Below are positions 1 to 7,839 of a stretch of 14,855 nt of DNA, piece after piece. The stretch's first letter is position 1, and each line of letters starts with the position of its first letter. The stretch covers positions 1-14,855 of the forward strand of contig DPKX01000058.1 of assembly GCA_003542295.1 (NCBI GenBank), read 5' to 3'. The stretch is from Candidatus Atribacter hydrocarboniphilus. Its GTDB lineage: Bacteria > Atribacterota > Atribacteria > Atribacterales > Atribacteraceae. Below the pieces are notes generated by a model, which did no database searches, was not told the origin of the DNA, and saw only the letters and a program-made list of their open reading frames with translations. The position numbers were made by a program, and so were the translations under genes.

Positions 1-1529
1 TATCGGCAGTTTCAGTATCCCTCAAAGAAGCATTCAATCAAGAAAAAATTAAAAATGATATTAAATCGATATTTGATCTTGGTTATTTTACCAAAGTATG
101 GGTTGATACCAAGCAATATCCAGATGGAATCGAACTGATATTTAAAGTTGAAGAAAATCATATTTTAAGGGGGATTGAGATCCAGGGGAACACCCAAATG
201 ACCATTGATGAAATCCGATCGGCGATGATTTTAGTGCCTGGTCAGGTCATGAATTGGAAAATATTCCAAAACGATTTAGACCGAATAAGAGCCTTGTATA
301 GCAATAATGGTTATATGATCACTGCTGTAGATGAAACAGATTTTACTTCGGATGGTATTTTAAAATTCACACTTCATGAAGGTATTATTGAACAAATTAA
401 AATTGAAGGAACCGAGAAGACCAAAGATTATGTAATTATTCGTGCATTATCTTTCGAAACCCCAACCAAGTTTGACTTTTCTGAAATCAAAAAAAGCATG
501 AGAGCGGTTTACAACTTAGGTTTTTTTGATGATATTAGTATGAAAATTGAACCCGGTAGTGATTCGAACCAAGTCATTATTGTTATAAAAGTGATTGAAA
601 AATTAACCGGTGAAGCGGGTTTGGGAGTTGGATATAACACCGAAGATGGCTGGTTGGGTTTTGTTCGCTACCAAGAAAGTAATTTAGGTGGAAATGCCCA
701 GAAACTGGAACTTCGGTATGAATTTGGATCGAGGACTTTATATCGGCTCTATTTTGAAGAACCTTGGCTTTTTGATACGCCAACTTACTTTTCTCTCTCA
801 GTCTATGATCAAATACGTGAGAGAAAAAATCGGGAAGAAGGAGAAATTATTGGTCGTTATGAAGAAGAAAGAGTTGGTGGTCAAGTTTCTTTTGGAAGGA
901 GATTTTCTGATTATTGGAGGTGGAGACTAAGCTACAAGACTGAAAATATAAAGATCACCGCTTTGGAAGGAGAAGTACCAAATCGAGGAGGCATTACCAA
1001 TTCTCTTACCCCAATGATCATTTATGATACTCGAGATGATGTTTTTAATCCTCATAATGGATGGTATGGAATTGCTCAAGCAGAAATTGCCGGTCGATTT
1101 TTAGGCGGAGATAATAATTATAATAAATACATTTTGGATTTGAGAAATTATATCGATACTGGCCAGGATACTGTTCTTGCCCTTCGTTTGTTGGGAGGGA
1201 TTGCCGATACGACCTTACCTGAATATGAAAAGTTCACGGTTGGTGGAGTTAATACCTTACGAGGATATGACCTTGCTGAATTTGAAGGTGAACAGATGCT
1301 GGTTTTTAATGCTGAATACCGTTGGGATGTCGCTGATAATACTCAATTGGTCGTCTTTGGTGATGCTGGTTATGCCTGGGCTTTGGATGAACCAGTCCGA
1401 CTTGATGACATTAAATTTGGTTATGGGGTTGGTTTGCGGTTCGATACACCCCTTGGACCAATACGCTTAGATTATGGTTTAGGCGAAGAAGGGGGACAAA
1501 CTTACTTTAGTATTGGTCAAACTTTTTAA
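1..1529 (+). CDS. bamA: Outer-membrane assembly factor BamA (Omp85), 5' end missing
   Basis: Outer-membrane beta-barrel insertase, core of the BAM complex. The reading frame is open from base 3 to the stop at 1527-1529 (508 residues visible). The ATG at 198 lies inside a POTRA domain, so it is not the true start and the gene begins upstream of the window. Visible domains are the end of one POTRA (residues 1 to about 56), a second POTRA (about 57-133, with the GNTQMT turn), a third (about 134-212), then a C-terminal barrel of roughly 295 residues. The barrel carries LRGY at residues 419-422, matching the conserved VRGF/Y motif of Omp85 loop L6, and ends in Phe (SIGQTF), the usual C-terminal signature of outer-membrane barrels. 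BamA next to skp and lpxD is the classic gene order in diderms. Omp85 membership is near certain; BamA rather than TamA rests on the neighbours. Confidence 0.95.
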   Translation, partial: SAVSVSLKEAFNQEKIKNDIKSIFDLGYFTKVWVDTKQYPDGIELIFKVEENHILRGIEIQGNTQMTIDEIRSAMILVPGQVMNWKIFQNDLDRIRALYSNNGYMITAVDETDFTSDGILKFTLHEGIIEQIKIEGTEKTKDYVIIRALSFETPTKFDFSEIKKSMRAVYNLGFFDDISMKIEPGSDSNQVIIVIKVIEKLTGEAGLGVGYNTEDGWLGFVRYQESNLGGNAQKLELRYEFGSRTLYRLYFEEPWLFDTPTYFSLSVYDQIRERKNREEGEIIGRYEEERVGGQVSFGRRFSDYWRWRLSYKTENIKITALEGEVPNRGGITNSLTPMIIYDTRDDVFNPHNGWYGIAQAEIAGRFLGGDNNYNKYILDLRNYIDTGQDTVLALRLLGGIADTTLPEYEKFTVGGVNTLRGYDLAEFEGEQMLVFNAEYRWDVADNTQLVVFGDAGYAWALDEPVRLDDIKFGYGVGLRFDTPLGPIRLDYGLGEEGGQTYFSIGQTF

Positions 1530-1608
1530 AAGAAATTCAATTAGCTAAAAAAGCATCGTGAAGGGATTATAGCCCTTTTGATAGAAAGAAAGGAGAAGTG
1601 TCTTTATT

Positions 1609-2118
1609 ATGAAAAAGCAGGTACTATTCATTGGATTACTGGTGGTTATGTCGCTTCTTTTGGTGGGAAATTTTTCGTGGGCGGCAACAACCTCCCAAAA
1701 TATAGGTCTCATTGATGTTGAGAAATTATTTAATGCTCATCCGAATACCCAGAAAATCATTGATTTGGAAAGACAATTTGTTGAAGAAAAGCAGAAAAGA
1801 CAACAAGACCTTAACGAGAAAGGGAAAGGGAAGACCAGGGAAGAGGTTCGTGAATTAGAAGATCAAATGAATAAAGATTGGGCTCCCGTTGGAGAAGAAA
1901 TGCTAAAACAAAGGCAAGAGCTGATTAATCAGAGATATAGTGATGTGATTGACTCAATAAAAGCAGTTGCTGAATCGATGAAGCTCTCTTTAGTTATCCG
2001 GACTCAAATTCGAGTTCCAGTCAGTCAGAATGAAGCGGTTGACATGCCGGTTGTTCTGTATGGTGGGACTGATATCACTGATAACGTTATTGAAAAATTG
2101 AAGACTTTAAACAATTGA
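1609..2118 (+). CDS. skp: Periplasmic chaperone Skp/OmpH family
   Basis: Periplasmic chaperone that holds unfolded outer-membrane proteins on the way to BamA. The 169 residues start with a clear Sec signal peptide (two Lys, a hydrophobic run rich in Leu/Val, then FSWA with cleavage likely after Ala25). The mature part opens with IGLIDVEKLFNAHP, the typical OmpH/Skp first strand and helix. A long charged helical stretch (about 45-120) would form the tentacle coiled coil, and a short beta segment (VIRTQIRVPV) closes the body. Length is normal for the family. AAAGGAG ends at 1595, about 13 nt before the ATG, which is slightly long. The gene is 79 nt after bamA and 22 nt before lpxD, the usual order. 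Skp proteins are poorly conserved in sequence, so the call rests on architecture and position together. Confidence 0.9.
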   Translation: MKKQVLFIGLLVVMSLLLVGNFSWAATTSQNIGLIDVEKLFNAHPNTQKIIDLERQFVEEKQKRQQDLNEKGKGKTREEVRELEDQMNKDWAPVGEEMLKQRQELINQRYSDVIDSIKAVAESMKLSLVIRTQIRVPVSQNEAVDMPVVLYGGTDITDNVIEKLKTLNN

Positions 2119-2140
2119 CCTGAGAATGAAGTGAAATTCT

Positions 2141-3148
2141 TTGAAAATTAAAGAAATTATGTCTTACATCGGTGGTCACCTGGTTGGTGACCCCGAATTT
2201 GAAGTTTTTGGTATCGGTACTATAGACAACATAACTTCGGGGAATTTGGTGTTTTTATTTCATCAACAAAAAATATCCGACTCAGTTTCTTCTGTCCCCG
2301 AGGTTATTGTTTGTAAAGAAGGAATGGATATTCATGCCAAAAATCTTATTTTCGTTGAAAATCCCCGTTTAGCTTTCATTAAACTACTTCCAAAATTTTA
2401 TTCTCAAGATTATCCCGAACCAGGTATCCATCCAACAGCTTTTATACATCCTCAGGCAAAGATTGGAGAAAGGGTGTCAATTGGTTCAGGAGCTTGTATT
2501 GAATCAGATGCCATTATTGCTGATGATACAATTATCTTTTCTCAGGTTTACATAGGAAAGGGATCACGGATTGGAAAGAGTTGTTTAATATTTCCGCAGA
2601 CGGTTGTTCGAGAAAATTGTATTCTTGGTGATCGAGTAATTCTCCAAAGTGGAGTCATCATAGGTGGAGATGGCTTCGGTTATGAAAAATATGGAGATGT
2701 TTATTTAAAAGTTCCCCATGTAGGCAAAGTCGTCTTGGAAGACGATGTCGAAATTGGAGCAAATTCTACTGTTGACCGTGCGACCTTGGGAGAAACCAGG
2801 ATCGGAACAGGTACCAAGATTGATAATTTGGTTATGATTGCCCACAATGTTAAAATCGGGAAAAACTGTATAATTGTTGCTCAATCTGGAATAGCAGGAA
2901 GTAGCAGTCTAGGTGATGATGTCATCATGGCAGGTCAATGTGGTGTTGTTGATCATGGAAAAATTGGGAACCGTGTCCGTTTAGCTGCACGAACTGGAGT
3001 AGTCAATTCGATACCTGATGATCAAATGGTTTCAGGCTTTCCCGCTCAGGACCATAAAACTGAAATGAAAGAGAAGGTGCTATTACGGAAATTACCGGAT
3101 TTATGGCAAAGAATCAAGAATTTGGAGAAAAAAGTGTTCAAATCTTAA
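2141..3148 (+). CDS. lpxD: UDP-3-O-acylglucosamine N-acyltransferase LpxD
   Basis: Third lipid A step: transfers a hydroxyacyl chain from acyl-ACP to the 2-amino group of UDP-3-O-acylglucosamine. The 335 residues have the LpxD layout: an N-terminal uridine-binding domain (about 1-100, with GGHLVGDPEFEV), a left-handed beta-helix of hexapeptide repeats (about 105-290) and a C-terminal helix. SGVIIGGDGFGYEK is the LpxD family signature, and MIAHNVKIG places the catalytic His at residue 235 (E. coli His239). I keep the TTG start at 2141 because MKIKEIMSYIGGHL aligns with family N-termini; an in-frame ATG at 2159 would remove the first strand. The Shine-Dalgarno is weak. The 3' end overlaps lpxC. 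LpxA is another hexapeptide-repeat enzyme, but it lacks the N-terminal domain seen here. Confidence 0.96.
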   Translation: MKIKEIMSYIGGHLVGDPEFEVFGIGTIDNITSGNLVFLFHQQKISDSVSSVPEVIVCKEGMDIHAKNLIFVENPRLAFIKLLPKFYSQDYPEPGIHPTAFIHPQAKIGERVSIGSGACIESDAIIADDTIIFSQVYIGKGSRIGKSCLIFPQTVVRENCILGDRVILQSGVIIGGDGFGYEKYGDVYLKVPHVGKVVLEDDVEIGANSTVDRATLGETRIGTGTKIDNLVMIAHNVKIGKNCIIVAQSGIAGSSSLGDDVIMAGQCGVVDHGKIGNRVRLAARTGVVNSIPDDQMVSGFPAQDHKTEMKEKVLLRKLPDLWQRIKNLEKKVFKS

Positions 3149-3990
3149 TTTCTTCAAAGAAGCAAAAAACTATCTCTCGTTCTTTTTCAATTGTTGGGAA
3201 AGGTTTGCACTCAGGCAGAGATACCCGAGTTGAGGTTCATCCCGCAGAAGTAGACGATGGAATTATATTCCAGGTTTTTCAGAATCAAAAAGACGGAATA
3301 ATCCCTGCCTATTATAATCATCTTCATTCTGGTAATCGAAATTCAACACTAACTAAAGATGGTATTTCTCTTTCAACGATAGAGCATTTTTTAGCTGCAG
3401 CCTGGGTTGCGGATGTAGATAATCTGTTGGTTAAAGTTGAGGGCGAAGAACTCCCGGCTGGAGAAGGAAGTTGTTCTTTTTGGATAGAGAATTTTAATCG
3501 AGTGGGCATTCAGGAACAAAAACACAATCGAGCTTACTATCAAATACTTGAGATACTTGAAGTAGGCAATCATGGACGGTATCTGTTTGCTTTGCCGAGT
3601 GATGTTTTTAAAGTAACTTATTTTTTAGATTATTTTTTTGGGTCAACCTTTGCTTTATGTATGACTTTTTCGGAGAATGAAGGAGTTTTTTGCCAAATTG
3701 CTAAAGCGCGAACCTTTGCTTTTCAAGATGAGGTTCAACATATAATCCAAACTGGTCTCGGAAAAGGAGTTAGAGAATCGGCCTTAATTCTCGATGAAAA
3801 GGGACAATCGGATAAAAAGTTCAACATTGAAGGGGAACCGGCCTATCATAAAATTATTGATCTCATTGGCGATCTCATGTTGATTGGCCGTCGAGTTGTA
3901 GGTCATTTTATCGGAATACGTTCTGGACACAGCATGAATCATCAGATGGTCAAACTGATAGCAAGGAAGGCGAGGTTAATCAATGAATAG
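3103..3990 (+). CDS. lpxC: UDP-3-O-acyl-N-acetylglucosamine deacetylase LpxC
   Basis: Zinc amidase performing the committed step of lipid A synthesis. Key residues are in place: GKGLHSG near the start of the core, TIEHFLAA with catalytic Glu94 and zinc ligand His95, ARTF in the second half, HKIIDLIGD giving zinc ligands His249 and Asp253, and SGHSMN with catalytic His276. The 295 residues are close to the usual 300 or so, with no FabZ fusion of the Bacteroidetes kind. The start is uncertain. ATG 3103 is the only canonical in-frame start before the conserved core, but it lies 46 nt inside lpxD and gives about 20 residues ahead of the conserved QKTISRSFS. A non-canonical start near 3140-3150 is possible. 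The stop overlaps the lpxA start by 8 nt, implying coupled translation. Finding lpxC between lpxD and lpxA, where fabZ often sits, is a lineage-specific order. Confidence 0.96.
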   Translation: MAKNQEFGEKSVQILISSKKQKTISRSFSIVGKGLHSGRDTRVEVHPAEVDDGIIFQVFQNQKDGIIPAYYNHLHSGNRNSTLTKDGISLSTIEHFLAAAWVADVDNLLVKVEGEELPAGEGSCSFWIENFNRVGIQEQKHNRAYYQILEILEVGNHGRYLFALPSDVFKVTYFLDYFFGSTFALCMTFSENEGVFCQIAKARTFAFQDEVQHIIQTGLGKGVRESALILDEKGQSDKKFNIEGEPAYHKIIDLIGDLMLIGRRVVGHFIGIRSGHSMNHQMVKLIARKARLINE

Positions 3991-4783
3991 AGATACAAGA
4001 GCGATCATCGAAGAAGGAGCGATTATTGCCGAAGGTGTTCAGGTTGGACCCTATGCAATCATTGGGAAAGACGTCACGATTGGTGAGGGGACTACGATTG
4101 GGAGTGGGGTTATATTGGAAGGAAGGGTAAATATTGGATCGAAGTGTATAATAGGACATCATACTGTAATTGGCACACCTCCTCAAGACATCTCCTATCA
4201 AGGCGAGGAAACTGAGGTTTGGATAGGGGATGAAACGGTTATTCGTGAATTTTCTACGATACATCGGGCAACTGGGGAAGGGAATGAAACCCGAATCGGA
4301 AGAAAGTGTTATATTATGTCCTATTGTCACATAGCCCATAATTGTCGAGTAGGAAATGAGGTAACCATGGCAAATAACGCTTCATTAGCTGGGTATGTTG
4401 AAGTGAACGATATGGCGACATTAAGTGGATTTGTGGGAGTTCACCAGTTTGTTCGAATTGGCAAACTCACCATGTTGGGTGGTTTATCGAAAATTGTCAT
4501 GGATATCCCCCCATTTACTCTTGCTGATGGACACCCAGCTCGTCTTTTTGGTCTCAATGTTGTTGGATTGAAAAGGCGTGGTTATTCAAAAGAGGAAAGA
4601 AATCAGATAAAAAAGATCTATACAATAATATTTGAAAGGCATGGAAATCTACCCGAGCTTCTCGATAGTATTCAAAGAGATTTTACCGGTGAATATGTTG
4701 CAGAAATAATAAACTTTTTTTCCCAAGGTCGCCGAGGTATCGCTCGGTTTATTCAAGAGAAGCGGCTAAACGATGTTTATTAA
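3983..4783 (+). CDS. lpxA: UDP-N-acetylglucosamine O-acyltransferase LpxA
   Basis: First lipid A step: transfers a 3-hydroxyacyl chain from ACP to the 3-OH of UDP-GlcNAc in the cytosol. The protein (266 residues, normal size) is a hexapeptide-repeat beta-helix to about residue 190 followed by a helical tail. Diagnostic segments are STIHRATGEG, SYCHIAHNC (His116 and the catalytic-type His119, matching E. coli His122 and His125), NNASLAGYVEV, GFVGVHQF, and GLNVVGLKRRGYS at the start of the tail, typical of LpxA rather than LpxD. The ATG overlaps the lpxC stop (8 nt) with GCGAGG a few bases upstream. The 3' end overlaps the following gene by 11 nt. Acyl-chain length preference cannot be read from the sequence with confidence. 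Confidence 0.97.
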   Translation: MNRDTRAIIEEGAIIAEGVQVGPYAIIGKDVTIGEGTTIGSGVILEGRVNIGSKCIIGHHTVIGTPPQDISYQGEETEVWIGDETVIREFSTIHRATGEGNETRIGRKCYIMSYCHIAHNCRVGNEVTMANNASLAGYVEVNDMATLSGFVGVHQFVRIGKLTMLGGLSKIVMDIPPFTLADGHPARLFGLNVVGLKRRGYSKEERNQIKKIYTIIFERHGNLPELLDSIQRDFTGEYVAEIINFFSQGRRGIARFIQEKRLNDVY

Positions 4784-6692
4784 TAAGCTTTTGTTAGTAG
4801 CCGGAGAGGGATCGATCCCATCAATTGTTTATCAGAATGCTCGGGAAAAGAAAATTGAAGTCATTTGGGTTGGTTTTCGATTTTTCCATTATAATCAGCA
4901 CGAAGAGCCCCATCATCTCATAGATGAATTTTCCATAAATACCCTTCTCCAATTCATGAGAGCCTATCAAACCAACTATTTATGCTTGGCGGGTAAATTT
5001 CCTCGGTCTTGTTTTTTTAAAAAAAATTTAATTCATAATGACCTTAAACAATTCATCAATCAGCTCTCGGGTTATCGAGATGATCAAGTATTAAATGCGA
5101 TTTTTCAAGAGTTAAAGCAACAAGACATACAATTGGTTACTCCTGTTGAGTTCCTGAAAGGACATTTAACCCCATTAGGGAATTTGACCCATCGAGTTCC
5201 AAATGAAAATGAATGGGATGATATCCATTATGGCTTAACAATTGCGAAATATTTAGCCGATAATGAAATTGGACAAACGTTAGTTTTGAAAAGAAAAGCA
5301 ATACTGGCAGTTGAGGCAGCTGAAGGGACGAATGAAACCATTAAAAGAGGAGCTTTGATTGGAAAGGGAAATATTGTTGTGATTAAGGTAGCGAGGACGC
5401 GGCAAAATTTTTTTTTCGATGTTCCAACGATAGGTGTTCAAACCATTCAGGCTTTGGGTCACCATGGTGGTGGAATAATTGCTATTGAATACGGAAAGAC
5501 TCTTCTTATCCAGCGGGATGAAGTTGTGGAAATAGCTAATGAGACTCGAAGTTGGTGTGGTAGGCGTATCAACATTAAACCCATGAAACCGAAAAAATCT
5601 ATTTTTATTTCAACCGGAGAGATATCGGGCGACTTTTACGCTGGTGAAATTATCAAACGCCTCAAGGAAAGATATGATTTGGAAGTGTTGGCACTTGGTG
5701 GAGAATGTGTTGTTCAAGCTGGGGCTAACTTAATTTATGACACGACTACCATTGCTACTTTTGGTTTTTTAGAGCTACTTACAACCTTACGTCAATGGAA
5801 AGCGGTTTGGAATAAGACAGCTAAAATTCTCAAGAGCATTTCTCCATCAGTGGTTATTCTTATTGATAACCCCGGTTTTAACCTTAGAATGGTTCGGTTA
5901 TGCCACCAAATAGGTATTCCAATCATTTATTTTATACCTCCACAAGTATGGGTTTGGAACCAACGGAGAGCAACTCTACTTTCTCGCTATGCAGATTGGA
6001 TTTTTACTATTTTTCCTTGGGAGGATAATTATTTTAAGGGAGGTCAAGCTCAAGTAAAATGGGTTGGCCATCCAGTAGCATCAAAAATCCCCCATTTTGA
6101 CTCTTTTATTTCGAATAAGATGAACAAGAAAATAGTTTTTCTGCCAGGAAGTCGGAAAAAGGAAATTAATGAATATCTAAAAATATTAAAAAAATCCTTG
6201 ATTGGCTTTATCAATCGGCATTCCGATTACGATTTTTTTCTGGTATTAGCCAGTGAACAATACAAAAATATGGTTGAAAAGCAATTATCGGGATTACCAA
6301 TAAACCTAAAGAATAGAGAGGACTTATACCAGGTTTTGCAAGGAAGTTCACTCAGTGTAAGTTGTTCTGGTACAATAACCTTGGAAGTCGCTATGATGGG
6401 AATACCACAGATTATTGTCTATCGATTGTCAAATTTGACCTATTTTTTAGCACGGTTGTTTTTAAAAAAGAGGTTTATTGGTTTACCAAATATCCTCCTG
6501 AATAAGGAAGTTTGTCCCGAGTTGATTCAGAAGGATTTTAATAGCGAAAATCTATCTCAAGCTATGGAAAGACTCATTAATGATAGTTCAGGAGACAGTT
6601 CTGCACAAAGAAATGCTCAAGAAATCAGGAAAATTTTAACTCACGGGGATACCTACTCTCAAGTTGTTGAGGTGATTGAAAATTATCTTTGA
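4773..6692 (+). CDS. lpxI-lpxB: LpxI-LpxB fusion: UDP-2,3-diacylglucosamine pyrophosphatase and lipid-A-disaccharide synthase
   Basis: One 639-residue frame joins two consecutive lipid A enzymes. Residues 1 to about 262 are LpxI (DUF1009): LLVAGEGSIPSIV at the N-terminus, VEAAEGT at 180-186, and DVPTIG with Asp216 at the position of the Asp shown to be essential in Caulobacter LpxI. This half would hydrolyse UDP-2,3-diacylglucosamine to lipid X and UMP. Residues from about 271 are LpxB (GT19, GT-B fold): GEISGD at 282-287, DNPGFNL, PPQVWVWNQRR, VGHPVASK, LPGSR at 457-461, SCSGTITLEVAMMG and LPNILLNKEVCPEL at 571-584. This half condenses lipid X with UDP-diacylglucosamine. Both halves look intact and of normal length, joined by only a few residues (CGRRINIKP). 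An in-frame ATG at 5583 begins exactly where a free LpxB would, but it has no good ribosome site. Start ATG 4773 overlaps lpxA by 11 nt. Confidence 0.93.
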   Translation: MFINKLLLVAGEGSIPSIVYQNAREKKIEVIWVGFRFFHYNQHEEPHHLIDEFSINTLLQFMRAYQTNYLCLAGKFPRSCFFKKNLIHNDLKQFINQLSGYRDDQVLNAIFQELKQQDIQLVTPVEFLKGHLTPLGNLTHRVPNENEWDDIHYGLTIAKYLADNEIGQTLVLKRKAILAVEAAEGTNETIKRGALIGKGNIVVIKVARTRQNFFFDVPTIGVQTIQALGHHGGGIIAIEYGKTLLIQRDEVVEIANETRSWCGRRINIKPMKPKKSIFISTGEISGDFYAGEIIKRLKERYDLEVLALGGECVVQAGANLIYDTTTIATFGFLELLTTLRQWKAVWNKTAKILKSISPSVVILIDNPGFNLRMVRLCHQIGIPIIYFIPPQVWVWNQRRATLLSRYADWIFTIFPWEDNYFKGGQAQVKWVGHPVASKIPHFDSFISNKMNKKIVFLPGSRKKEINEYLKILKKSLIGFINRHSDYDFFLVLASEQYKNMVEKQLSGLPINLKNREDLYQVLQGSSLSVSCSGTITLEVAMMGIPQIIVYRLSNLTYFLARLFLKKRFIGLPNILLNKEVCPELIQKDFNSENLSQAMERLINDSSGDSSAQRNAQEIRKILTHGDTYSQVVEVIENYL

Positions 6693-7839
6693 TAATCGAC
6701 CGGTGGTTATGATAACGGTGAATAGTCCTGGAGAGCTTTATTATTGGGCTATGACCTTGATCAACTCGATCATTGCCAGTAAGTTGCCAATCCAAATATG
6801 GATATTTTTAACACCCTGTCAATTTAGTACTGGTTGTGAGCAAAAGGTCATTCAAGAAAACCAATCCATTACCAAGGTATTTTTACCGTCAGAGACCAAA
6901 CAGATTTGTTGGGGGAAAAAACCTTTATCCTTTCCACGACAGGGGTTAATCCTTTTTTTGGGTGGAGATATTTATAACGCCGTTCTTCTTAAGAAGAGGA
7001 GTGGATATCCTCTATGGGTTTATGGGAGCCATTTACGCTGGCCAAAGTATGTTGACCTTTATTTAGCTCGTTTTCTTCGCGATTATGAACGGTATCAATT
7101 TCCTCAAAAGAAATTTGTTGGTGATTTGCTTTATTCTTATGTCGTACAGGAAAAATACCCAGCTGAGCAGGAAAACCGTTTTTTTTGTCATGGTGAACCT
7201 CGAATATTGTTCCTTCCGGGTAGTCGGTCTTTTGCTTATGATTACCTGATCCCTTTTTATAAAAAAATAGTCGATTTATTGCTGCCAATTTTTCCCAAAA
7301 CCTCATCTGTTGTTGGTTTTCCGGAACATTATTCGACAAAAGATGTGCCAGCTGATAATTGGGGAGAATTGGAAATACCATTTTATTTTGGTGTAACCTC
7401 TCACTTAATGAACCAAGCCGATGTTGCTATTGCCATTCCTGGGTCTTCTAATTTGGAATTATTTTATCGGAAGAAGAAAGCCTTGATCATTTTACCCTTG
7501 GAAGCGAATAGTCAAAACATACCACTGACTGGGATCCCAGAATTCATTGGAAAAATACCTGGAATAGGTCCTATAATTAAAAAAAAGATAATTTATTCAA
7601 TTAATAGTCAAAAAAAATGGATATCATTGCCAAACATTTTAATGAACAGAGAAATTTTTCCTGAATTGCGGGGGAAGGTTTGCCCCGAAGATGTGGCAAG
7701 TAAAGTTGAAGATATAATTTATAATAAATCAGATTTCGATTATGAAATACCAGAAGACGAATTTCCAACCACAGCCGATTCGGTTTTAACTCAATTAATC
7801 CAGGAGAATTTTTATGGTAAAAGGGAAAAGTCTCTTTAG
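6676..7839 (+). CDS. Divergent LpxB-like GT-B glycosyltransferase, function unknown
   Basis: A 387-residue protein related to LpxB but clearly distinct from it. Shared features are LPGSR at 180-184, a nucleotide-sugar-type segment (ADVAIAIPGSSNLELF), and LPNILMNREIFPEL at 318-331, almost the LpxB C-terminal signature. The N-terminal half differs: NSPGELYYWA (16-25) replaces the GEASGD loop, and LFLGGDIYNAVL and WVYGSHLRWPK stand where LpxB has DxPDFN and the SVWAW segment. I recall similar NGPGEV...FLGGD proteins annotated as LpxB-like in cyanobacteria; this is from memory. No signal peptide or clear membrane anchor is visible. Start TTG 6676 lies 17 nt inside lpxB with GAGGTGA directly abutting it; GTG 6703 or ATG 6709 are alternatives. 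It overlaps msbA by 26 nt. Its place between LpxB and MsbA suggests work on a lipid precursor before export, but the substrate is unknown. Confidence 0.8.
   Translation: MKIIFDNRPVVMITVNSPGELYYWAMTLINSIIASKLPIQIWIFLTPCQFSTGCEQKVIQENQSITKVFLPSETKQICWGKKPLSFPRQGLILFLGGDIYNAVLLKKRSGYPLWVYGSHLRWPKYVDLYLARFLRDYERYQFPQKKFVGDLLYSYVVQEKYPAEQENRFFCHGEPRILFLPGSRSFAYDYLIPFYKKIVDLLLPIFPKTSSVVGFPEHYSTKDVPADNWGELEIPFYFGVTSHLMNQADVAIAIPGSSNLELFYRKKKALIILPLEANSQNIPLTGIPEFIGKIPGIGPIIKKKIIYSINSQKKWISLPNILMNREIFPELRGKVCPEDVASKVEDIIYNKSDFDYEIPEDEFPTTADSVLTQLIQENFYGKREKSL

Noticed and set aside
198..1529. BamA read as a complete gene starting at ATG 198
   Set aside because: The frame stays open to the window edge and the upstream residues form the end of a POTRA domain, so this ATG is internal.
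1561..1580. Possible terminator between bamA and skp (AAGGG, 7-nt loop, CCCTT, then TT)
   Set aside because: Only a five-pair stem with a short T run; it may cause slight attenuation but does not support a terminator call.
3980..4339. Minus-strand open frame of 119 codons opposite lpxA
   Set aside because: Shadow of the hexapeptide-repeat codon pattern of lpxA; no recognisable protein features.
6989..7381. Minus-strand open frame of 130 codons inside the LpxB-like gene
   Set aside because: It lies wholly within a well-supported gene, shows no family features and has no independent support.
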